Source: JBGAJN01 sp044224905 (GTDB lineage Bacteria; Verrucomicrobiota; Verrucomicrobiia; Limisphaerales; JBGAJN01). From it: 64,000 nt of DNA. Of the stretch, positions 57,474 through 64,000 are shown one piece after another. How positions within the stretch are numbered: the stretch's first letter is position 1; each line of letters opens with the position of its first letter. The stretch covers positions 62,001 to 126,000 of the forward strand of contig JBGAJN010000001.1 of assembly GCA_044224905.1 (NCBI GenBank), in the 5' to 3' direction. Under the pieces are notes generated by a model. The model did no database searches. It saw only the letters and a list, made by a program, of their open reading frames with translations, and was not told the origin of the DNA. The translations under genes and the position numbers were made by a program.

Positions 57474-59063
57474 TCAGCTCGCGGCCATGCCCAGCAGGAA
57501 CATGATGTTGCTCTGCGTTTTCTTGAGCTTGCCGAGCAGCAGTTCCATCGCTTCCACCGGCGGCACGCCCGTGAGCGCGCGGCGCAGCATGACGACTTTC
57601 TGGTATTCCTGCGGATGATAGAGCAGTTCTTCTTTGCGCGTGCCGGAGAGCTCGATGTTGATCGAGGGGAAGATGCGGCGGTCGACCAGGTGGCGGTCGA
57701 GGTGCACTTCCATGTTACCGGTGCCCTTGAATTCTTCGAAGATGACTTCGTCCATGCGGCTGCCGGTGTCGACGAGCGCGGTGGCCATGATGGTGAGGGA
57801 GCCGCCTTCTTCGAGGTTGCGCGCGGCACCGAAGAAGCGCTTGGGCTTGTGCAACGCGTTCGCATCGACACCGCCGGAAAGGATCTTGCCGGAGTGCGGT
57901 TGCACGGTGTTGTAAGCGCGCGCGAGACGGGTGATGGAGTCGAGCAGGATGACGACGTCGCGCTTGTGTTCGACCATGCGCTTGGCTTTTTCGATCACCA
58001 TTTCGGCAACCTGCACGTGGCGTTCGGGCGGTTCATCGAACGTGGAGGCGATCACTTCGGCGCCTTTGCAGGAGCGTTCCATGTCGGTGACTTCTTCCGG
58101 GCGTTCGTCGATGAGCAGGATGAAGAGGTAGCTCTCGGGATTGTTCTTGAGCAACGCATTCGCGAGCTTCTGCATCAAAACGGTCTTGCCGGTGCGCGGC
58201 GGCGCGACGATGAGGCCGCGGGTGCCCTTGCCGATCGGGCAGACGAGGTCGAGCACGCGGGTGGAGAGTTCGTCCTGCGTCGTTTCCAGGAGGAAGCGCT
58301 TGGTCGGGAAGAGCGGCGTGAGGTTTTCGAAGTGCGTCTTGTCCTTCGCCTTTTCCGGGTCTTCCTTGTCGACGGCTTCAACCTTCAACAGCGCGAAGAA
58401 CTTTTCCTTTTCCTTCGGCGGACGGATCTGGCCGGCCACGAGGTCGCCGGTTTGCAGATCGAAACGGCGGATCTGCGAGGGCGAGACGTAAATGTCCTCG
58501 GGGCACGGGAGGTAATTGAAGCTCTGCGAACGGAGGAAGCCGAAGCCTTCGGGGAGAATTTCGAGCACGCCTTCCGCAAAGAGAATGCCGCTGCGTTCAG
58601 CGTTCTTCTGCAGGACGTGGAAGATCACTTCGTGCTTCTTCATCGTGCCGAAGTTCTCGATGCCCATGTCCTTGGCGATCTTGTTCAGATCGGGCATCGA
58701 CATGGATTGGAGCTGGCTGATGTTCACCGTGTCGGCCGTGGCGTCGCGACCGCCGCCCTTGGGCTGTTGGGCGGATTGCGGAGGTTGCTGCGGCTTGACG
58801 GGCGGTTGCTTGGGTTGCTGCGGCTGCGGGGCCGGCTTCACGGGCGCGGGCTTCGGCGCTTCGGGAGCTTGAGCGACCGGAGCGGGCTGCGGCGCGCGGG
58901 GCGGCTCGGGAGCCGGTGCGGGAGCGGGGGCAGGTTCAGGAGCAGCAGCAACGGGCGCCGGCGCGGGTGGCGCAGCGTCCACCGGCGGGGCGGCATCAAT
59001 TGGCGGAGCCTCGGCCGCTTTGGCGGCTTTGGTTTTCGTGGTTTTCTTAGCGACTTTGGCCAT
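57474..59063 (-). CDS. rho: Transcription termination factor Rho
   Basis: The 529-residue hexameric helicase ends transcription of untranslated RNA. Residues 1-108 are Ala/Pro/Lys/Gln-rich and disordered, an extension absent from E. coli Rho. The Rho-N domain is about 114-155, the RNA-binding cold-shock fold about 160-235 ([28 protein letters not shown]). Walker A is APPRTGKT (287-294), Walker B is in [17 protein letters not shown], and the Q/R-loop stretch [20 protein letters not shown] follows. Monocistronic with its own terminator. Confidence 0.97.
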   Translation of the reverse strand: MAKVAKKTTKTKAAKAAEAPPIDAAPPVDAAPPAPAPVAAAPEPAPAPAPAPEPPRAPQPAPVAQAPEAPKPAPVKPAPQPQQPKQPPVKPQQPPQSAQQPKGGGRDATADTVNISQLQSMSMPDLNKIAKDMGIENFGTMKKHEVIFHVLQKNAERSGILFAEGVLEILPEGFGFLRSQSFNYLPCPEDIYVSPSQIRRFDLQTGDLVAGQIRPPKEKEKFFALLKVEAVDKEDPEKAKDKTHFENLTPLFPTKRFLLETTQDELSTRVLDLVCPIGKGTRGLIVAPPRTGKTVLMQKLANALLKNNPESYLFILLIDERPEEVTDMERSCKGAEVIASTFDEPPERHVQVAEMVIEKAKRMVEHKRDVVILLDSITRLARAYNTVQPHSGKILSGGVDANALHKPKRFFGAARNLEEGGSLTIMATALVDTGSRMDEVIFEEFKGTGNMEVHLDRHLVDRRIFPSINIELSGTRKEELLYHPQEYQKVVMLRRALTGVPPVEAMELLLGKLKKTQSNIMFLLGMAAS

Positions 59064-59213
59064 ACAAAAATTTCAGGTTAGTTCATTCGGCGGGCGGAAA
59101 ACCGCAGGCGGGTAGCCAGCGGAGAACCGCGACAGTTGGATTAACCGACACGAAATCCGTTCAACCTTGGAGGTCAAACCGTCGGGAATGTTACGACGCT
59201 TGTCTGACTGAAC

Positions 59214-61379
59214 TCAGTAGGGCAAGGGATATCTGGCGGTCAATTCGCGGACACGTTGGCGAACGGCGTGGGCTGCGTCAACATTTTTAATATCCATCAG
59301 GACCTCGGAAATCATGTCGGCAATGGCCGCCATTTCGGGTTCCTTCATGCCGCGCGTGGTGACGGCGGGCGTGCCCAGACGGATGCCGCTGGCTTGAAAA
59401 GGCGAGCGGGTTTCGAAAGGAATGGTGTTCTTATTGCAGGTAATGCCGGCTTCATCGAGCGCGATCTGGCAGTCCTTGCCGGTGAGATTCTTCGCGCCGA
59501 CGTCGACCAGCATGAGGTGGTTGTCGGTGCCGCCGCTAATGAGCCGGAATTGATTGCGCTTCATGCCGTCGGCGAGGGCCTTGGCGTTCTTCACGATCTG
59601 TTCCTGATAGGTCTTGAAGCTCGGCTGCAACGCTTCGTGGAAGCACACGGCCTTGGCCGCGATGACGTGCATGAGCGGTCCGCCCTGGATGCCGGGGAAC
59701 GCCTGCGAATCAATGTCCTTCGCGTATTTCTCTTTGCACATGATCAAGCCGCCGCGCGGTCCGCGCAGAGTCTTGTGCGTGGTGGTCGTGACGAAGTCTG
59801 CGTGCTCGATCGGGCTCGGATGAACTCCCGCCGCGACCATGCCGGCAATGTGCGCGATGTCCGCGAGCAAATACGCGCCGACTTCACGGGCGATCTCGCC
59901 CATGCGTTTGAAATCAATTACACGCGGATATGCGCTGGCGCCGACGGTAATCATCTTCGGCTTGTGCTCGCGCGCCATGGCGGCGAGTTGATCGTAATCG
60001 ATGCGTTCGTCGTCCTTGCGCACGCCGTAGTGGACGATCTCGAAGAACTTGCCGGAGAAGTTCGCCTTGTTGCCGTGCGTGAGATGGCCGCCGTGGCTCA
60101 AGTCCATCGTCAGCATCTTGTCGCCGGGCTTCAGCACGGAGAAATACACGGCCATGTTCGCGCCGGAGCCGGAGTGCGGCTGCACGTTGGCGTGTTCGGC
60201 ACCGAAAAGCTTCTTCGCGCGGTCGATGGCGAGCTGTTCGACGACGTCGACGTTTTCGCAACCGCCGTACCAGCGCTTCTTCGGATAACCTTCCGCGTAT
60301 TTATTCGTCAACACGGAGCCTTGCGCCTCCATGATGGCGGGGCTGGTGAAGTTTTCGCTGGCGATCAGCTCGATGTTTTCCTGCTGGCGCTGACGTTCGT
60401 GTTCGATCGTATCGGCGATTTCAGGGTCGACAAAGCGGAGGCGGAGTTTGGGTGAAGATGAGGATTCCATTTTATGAACGCGCCGGTCGTGCCGGCCTCC
60501 CTCGAAATGCGCTTCGAGAAACGTCTCGATGATTCGGGCGGCCATCTCGGGTGAAGTCTGTTTGGCGCCAAGGCAGAGAACGTTGGCGTTGTTGTGCTGG
60601 CGCGTGAGCGCGGCCATTTCCTCGTTGAACACGAGCGCGGCGCGGACGCCGGGCACTTTGTTCGCCGTCATACTCATGCCGATTCCGGTGGCACAGCAGA
60701 GAACGCCGAAGTTCGCTTTGCCGTCGGCAACCGCGTGGGCAACGGAGTGCGCGTAATCGGGATAATCCGTCGATGTGGTCGAATGCGTGCCCAGATCCTC
60801 AACGTGCAGGCCCTGCTTGGAAAGCACGCGCTTGATGGATTCCTTAAGTTCGAAGCCCGCGTGGTCGGCACCGAGTGCGATGACGGTCTTGTCTGAAAAG
60901 TGATGGTGCGGCTGAAACGCGCTCGCCTGCTGGAGGAATTTCATCAGCGACGCGATGCCTTGTTCGATCTGATCGCGGCAGTTCCAGTAAACTTCAAACG
61001 AGCCGTTGATCGGGTCGCTGATGTCTTTTTCGTATTCGTCGAGCGTTTCGTCGAATTCGCGCAGCAGGAAAGTTTTCTCCGCCGCCTGCGGATACAGCAG
61101 CGTCACCGCATCGACGTGGCTGTGGGTCATTCCAAAAATGTAATCCGCTTGGGCCACCATCTCCGCCGTGATCATGCGGCTGCGTTGATGGCTGATATCG
61201 ATGCCGATCTCGCGCATCGCGCGCGTGGCGTGGCTGCTGGGCGGGAGGCCGTTGATCGCGCCGATGCCGGCGGAACCCACCTTGAAGTCAGCCCAGCCTT
61301 TGATGGCGTGACGGAACAAGCCCTCGGCCATCGGGCTGCGACAGATATTCCCAGTGCAAACAAACAGGATCGACTTCAT
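59214..61379 (-). CDS. glyA: Three-domain fusion: low-MW phosphatase, ribose-5-phosphate isomerase B, serine hydroxymethyltransferase
   Basis: I start at ATG giving [10 protein letters not shown]; the frame runs 721 codons without a stop. Residues 1-150 are a low-molecular-weight protein phosphatase (CTGNICRS with Cys8 and Arg14; Asp122 in SDPING). Residues 164-303 are RpiB ([12 protein letters not shown], Cys229 in [11 protein letters not shown], ending [12 protein letters not shown]). Residues 304-721 are full-length SHMT ([11 protein letters not shown], Lys536 in [14 protein letters not shown] binding PLP). The joints fall at the natural domain ends, and no frame change occurs. In Firmicutes the separate genes ywlE, rpiB and glyA are neighbours. 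Each domain keeps its catalytic residues. Confidence 0.88.
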   Translation of the reverse strand: MKSILFVCTGNICRSPMAEGLFRHAIKGWADFKVGSAGIGAINGLPPSSHATRAMREIGIDISHQRSRMITAEMVAQADYIFGMTHSHVDAVTLLYPQAAEKTFLLREFDETLDEYEKDISDPINGSFEVYWNCRDQIEQGIASLMKFLQQASAFQPHHHFSDKTVIALGADHAGFELKESIKRVLSKQGLHVEDLGTHSTTSTDYPDYAHSVAHAVADGKANFGVLCCATGIGMSMTANKVPGVRAALVFNEEMAALTRQHNNANVLCLGAKQTSPEMAARIIETFLEAHFEGGRHDRRVHKMESSSSPKLRLRFVDPEIADTIEHERQRQQENIELIASENFTSPAIMEAQGSVLTNKYAEGYPKKRWYGGCENVDVVEQLAIDRAKKLFGAEHANVQPHSGSGANMAVYFSVLKPGDKMLTMDLSHGGHLTHGNKANFSGKFFEIVHYGVRKDDERIDYDQLAAMAREHKPKMITVGASAYPRVIDFKRMGEIAREVGAYLLADIAHIAGMVAAGVHPSPIEHADFVTTTTHKTLRGPRGGLIMCKEKYAKDIDSQAFPGIQGGPLMHVIAAKAVCFHEALQPSFKTYQEQIVKNAKALADGMKRNQFRLISGGTDNHLMLVDVGAKNLTGKDCQIALDEAGITCNKNTIPFETRSPFQASGIRLGTPAVTTRGMKEPEMAAIADMISEVLMDIKNVDAAHAVRQRVRELTARYPLPY

Positions 61380-61436
61380 GCGCGAATCAAGGTGCCCACG
61401 GTGATGTTCTCCGGCCAAATCGTCAACCGGGAAAAC

Positions 61437-62489
61437 TCAAAACGCCTTGGGCGGTTGAACGATGGCCAGTCCTTTCAGGAGATCCAACGCGCGGCCGAGC
61501 ACCGGATCCTGAATCTGCGGCTTGCCCGGTTCGGCCTTGGCCGGCACCGAGTTGGTGGGAACAAAATCGTCGTCCTCCGTCTTGCCTTCGCGTTGGAGTT
61601 TCACCAACTGCGCCTCCGTCATGCGCTGGCGCGGCGGGCGGTTCGTCGAAGTGCCGCTTCCGGCTGCGGCGAGGGTTTCCGTGCGCGTCTTGAATGCATC
61701 GGCGTAATAGCCTTTTTCATCGTCGGCGCTCACTGAGACCGAGATATCCGGCATGACCCCTTGCGGCGATAACACTTCACCATTGCCCAAACGCACGAGA
61801 CCGGAAGCAATCCGCAACTTGCGCCCGTCTTGCAGCGGGAAATCCTTGAACAAGCTCGCTTCACCTGCCGTGTGGCTGCCAACGAGCAAACCAATCCCGG
61901 CTTCGCGAACGACGGCCGCAAGCGCTTCGGCCGCGCCGCGCGTCTGCGGATTGATGAGCACCATGACGGGCAGTTTCAACGGTTCATCCTTCGACTTCGA
62001 GCGCACCACGCCTTGACCCCAGTCGAGCAACGGCTTTTCCGTCGCGAGAAACAAATCCGCCACCTTCACCGCCGCAGCGTAGTCGAGGCCGCCCGCATAA
62101 CGCAGATCAATCACGAGCCCTTTGATCTTCGTGGCGGCCCTTTGTTCGTTGAGCGTGCTGGTAACCTTGCTCGCCAGCCCTTCCGCCACCCGCAGGACGC
62201 GTACGTATGAGAACGCATTCTCGTAAACCGTCGGTTTGCCGATCAAATCCGGCGCGCCTTTGTCGCTGGTCTTTTTGCTGCCGCTCAACAGGACGCGTCC
62301 CTTCAATTGCCCGAGGAAACCTTCCGTGGCGGCGCGGTTCAGTTCGGCTTCCGAGACGCCGGTGAGATTCGAGCGGACGAGATTGTAGATCACGTCGAAC
62401 TTGGGGGCGTCCTTCACGGGCGCGGCGACCGCCACCGCACCCGCGGCCGCGATGGCGAATCCTAAACCCATTTGGCGGGAGAAATTCAT
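61437..62489 (-). CDS. S41-like protein with lost protease residues
   Basis: I start at the ATG giving MNFSRQMGLGFAIAAAG, a signal peptide. The 350-residue exported protein has the S41 core: LVIDLRYAGGLDYAAAVKVADLF and VMVLINPQTRGAAEALAAVV, then GLLVGSHTAGEASLF. In C-terminal processing proteases the serine lies in an SAS(A)E segment, here TRGAAE, and the lysine in GKTxGKG, here HTAGEAS. So both catalytic residues are gone. There is no PDZ domain. It probably binds peptides or acts as a scaffold. A charged tail follows. Confidence 0.72.
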   Translation of the reverse strand: MNFSRQMGLGFAIAAAGAVAVAAPVKDAPKFDVIYNLVRSNLTGVSEAELNRAATEGFLGQLKGRVLLSGSKKTSDKGAPDLIGKPTVYENAFSYVRVLRVAEGLASKVTSTLNEQRAATKIKGLVIDLRYAGGLDYAAAVKVADLFLATEKPLLDWGQGVVRSKSKDEPLKLPVMVLINPQTRGAAEALAAVVREAGIGLLVGSHTAGEASLFKDFPLQDGRKLRIASGLVRLGNGEVLSPQGVMPDISVSVSADDEKGYYADAFKTRTETLAAAGSGTSTNRPPRQRMTEAQLVKLQREGKTEDDDFVPTNSVPAKAEPGKPQIQDPVLGRALDLLKGLAIVQPPKAF

Positions 62490-62682
62490 CAAATGATGTG
62501 TAAACCGGAGTGTGCTCGAGGTCAAACTAAACGCCTTCTGCGGCACATTGGGCGGAGGCGTTTACGCAAAGAATTCTTTCGCGCGGTTTCGGGGTTCCGG
62601 GCTTGTGAGTGTCTGCCGAACCGGGTTAACATCTTGCTAAACCGCAACTGATCGCAACCGACACTCTTGGTATTCGCCGGAT

Positions 62683-63675
62683 ATGAACGAAACTTTTTTT
62701 CACGGGCGGAACGTGATTGTCACCGGTGGGCTGGGATTTATCGGTTCGGCGCTCGCACGCCGGTTGGTCGCTTATGGGGCCAACGTCACGCTGATCGACA
62801 GTTTGATTCCGCAGTACGGCGGGAATCTTTTTAACATCGAGGACATCCGCGATCGGGTGCGGGTCAATATTTCCGATGTTCGCGATCCGTTTTCCTTGCG
62901 GCATCACGTCAGCGGTCAGGATGTGTTGTTTAATCTGGCCGGTCAGACGAGCCATCTCGATTCGATGAAGGAACCCGAGGCGGATCTGGAAATCAACTGC
63001 AAGGCCCAGCTTTCCATTCTGGAAACGTGTCGTCAGGTGAACCCGGCCATCCGCATTGTGTTTGCCGGCACCCGGCAGATCTATGGCAAGCCAGACTATC
63101 TGCCCGTGGACGAAGCTCATCCCATCCGGCCGGTAGACGTGAACGGGATCAATAAAACGGCGGGCGAGTGGTATCATCTTCTTTACCACGCCAATTACGG
63201 CATTCCATGTAGTGTGCTGCGACTTACGAACACCTACGGTCCGCGCATGCGCGCGCGGGATGCCCGTCAAACGTTCCTCGGCGTGTGGTTGCGGTTGCTG
63301 GTGGAAGGACGGCCCATCCAAATCTTCGGCGACGGCTCGCAGCGTCGTGATTTTAATTATGTGGATGACGTGGTGGACGCGTTGCTTTGCGTCGCTGCCT
63401 CGGAATCCGCGGCGGGAAAGGTTTATAACCTTGGCGGCGATGAAGTGGTTTCCCTGAAAGAACTCGCCGCGCTGCTGGTGGAAGTGAACGGTGCGGGAAG
63501 TTATGAACTGGTTCCCTTCCCGGGCGAGTTGAAGAAAATCGACGTCGGCGATTACTTTGGCGACTTCCGAAAAATCACCGCCGAACAAGGCTGGCGTCCG
63601 GTAGTTCCGTTGCGTGAAGGACTGAAGCGGACGATCGAGTTTTATCGTCTGCACGGGAAACATTATTGGGATTGA
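62683..63675 (+). CDS. NAD-dependent epimerase/dehydratase with Asn for the catalytic Tyr
   Basis: The 330-residue SDR enzyme has VTGGLGFIGSALARRL (about 13-28), VLFNLAGQTSHLDSM, and RLTNTYGPRMRARDARQ. The usual YxxxK is replaced by NGINK (about 161-165), though Lys remains; the active-site chemistry may use another base or the enzyme may be a variant group with this sequence. The product is a nucleotide-sugar enzyme. It is followed by a DegT aminotransferase gene twelve bases later, so a keto-sugar for amination is likely. Confidence 0.82.
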   Translation: MNETFFHGRNVIVTGGLGFIGSALARRLVAYGANVTLIDSLIPQYGGNLFNIEDIRDRVRVNISDVRDPFSLRHHVSGQDVLFNLAGQTSHLDSMKEPEADLEINCKAQLSILETCRQVNPAIRIVFAGTRQIYGKPDYLPVDEAHPIRPVDVNGINKTAGEWYHLLYHANYGIPCSVLRLTNTYGPRMRARDARQTFLGVWLRLLVEGRPIQIFGDGSQRRDFNYVDDVVDALLCVAASESAAGKVYNLGGDEVVSLKELAALLVEVNGAGSYELVPFPGELKKIDVGDYFGDFRKITAEQGWRPVVPLREGLKRTIEFYRLHGKHYWD

Positions 63676-63687
63676 GGGAACTCGCGC

Positions 63688-64000
63688 ATGCAGCCCGCCG
63701 TTTTACAAACCGACCCGTCCGCCGATTATCGGGCTTGTCGCGACGAGATCGACGCCGCCATCAGCCGGGTGCTTACGAAGGGAAGGTATGTGCTCGGTGA
63801 CGAGGTCGTCGCGTTTGAGCAGGAGTTTGCGGCGTACCTGGGAGCGCGCGAAGCGGTCGGCGTGGCTTCCGGCACCGATGCGTTGCGCCTGGCGCTCAGC
63901 GCGTGCGACGTCGGCGCGGGCGACGAAGTGATTACCGTCTCGCACACCGCCGTGGCGACCGTCGCGGCAATTCGGCAATGCGGTGCCACGCCGGTATTCG
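63688..64000 (+). CDS. DegT/DnrJ/EryC1/StrS sugar aminotransferase, N-terminal part
   Basis: The gene starts at ATG and runs off the window after about 104 codons. The visible part matches sugar aminotransferases: ISRVLTKGRYVLGDEVVAFEQEFAAYLGA, then GVASGTDALRLALSA and VGAGDEVITVSHTAVATVAAI (the PLP-binding N-domain; the lysine lies beyond the edge). It transfers an amino group to a 4- or 3-keto sugar nucleotide made by the epimerase before it. Confidence 0.9.
   Translation, partial: MQPAVLQTDPSADYRACRDEIDAAISRVLTKGRYVLGDEVVAFEQEFAAYLGAREAVGVASGTDALRLALSACDVGAGDEVITVSHTAVATVAAIRQCGATPVF

Noticed and set aside
57615..59081. 488-residue plus-strand frame opposite rho
   Set aside because: Rho is complete with all motifs. 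The opposite frame gains length from the Pro/Ala-rich coding region.

Overview
The window is one chromosomal stretch of a GC-rich, Gram-negative-type bacterium. Gene content points to Verrucomicrobiota, most likely a Pedosphaera/Limisphaera-like relative (inference). Supporting traits are a PEP-CTERM surface protein, a GYF-PrsW membrane protease, an operon of degenerate pseudopilins, a Rho factor with a long Pro/Ala-rich N-terminus, many secreted hydrolases, and dispersed palindromic intergenic elements. I saw no rRNA, tRNA, CRISPR array, insertion sequence, phage or plasmid backbone. Starts in this GC-rich DNA are often GTG or uncertain; where I moved a start to an internal ATG the entry says so.

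Layout. 1-8.8 kb: the end of a cut gene, an OmpR-type two-component system with an Asn/Gln-rich sensor insertion, a c-haem-motif protein, a PrsW-type protease, and a minus-strand pseudopilin operon with a candidate sigma-54 promoter far upstream. 9.4-13.3 kb: two-subunit class I fumarase, a membrane-anchored GrpE-like protein, and a beta-CASP metallo-beta-lactamase RNase. 13.4-18.1 kb: a possible small RNA with terminator, an M16 protease pair (one member lacks the zinc motif), and an NHL-repeat protein. 18.3-22 kb: a secreted protein with three Cys-bounded repeats, an O-antigen-ligase/TPR protein and a PEP-CTERM protein. 22-29.6 kb: a secreted esterase/peptidase cluster interrupted by a 21-bp tandem repeat, palindromes, two small unrelated genes and the remnant of a second M14 peptidase. 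30-36.4 kb: manA, accA, pgl-zwf diverging from tal, and a candidate sRNA behind pgl. 38-42 kb: aqpZ, then katG diverging from oxyR with a good OxyR operator. 42-50.7 kb: a copper-type P-ATPase, then a six-gene assimilatory sulfate reduction operon (cysI, DUF1275, cysH, cysD, DoxX-like, cysN). 51-55 kb and 62.7-64 kb: nucleotide-sugar and polysaccharide genes. 55-62.5 kb: a secreted beta-helix protein, a second 21-bp repeat locus, rho, a three-domain fusion enzyme and a protease-dead S41-like protein.

How the genes fit together. Central metabolism is represented by fumarase, acetyl-CoA carboxylase alpha, the oxidative pentose phosphate enzymes and a fused RpiB. Sulfate is reduced to sulfide by the cys operon, although APS kinase and a sulfite reductase flavoprotein are not here. 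KatG/OxyR give peroxide defence. The sugar epimerases, GHMP kinase, FkbM methyltransferase, DegT aminotransferase, ManA and O-antigen ligase suggest capsule or O-antigen assembly.

The most unusual items are (1) a single open frame joining a low-molecular-weight phosphatase, RpiB and serine hydroxymethyltransferase; (2) two unrelated loci built of exact 21-bp periods, open on both strands; (3) the membrane-tethered GrpE-like protein; and (4) a structured candidate sRNA between pgl and its intrinsic terminator.
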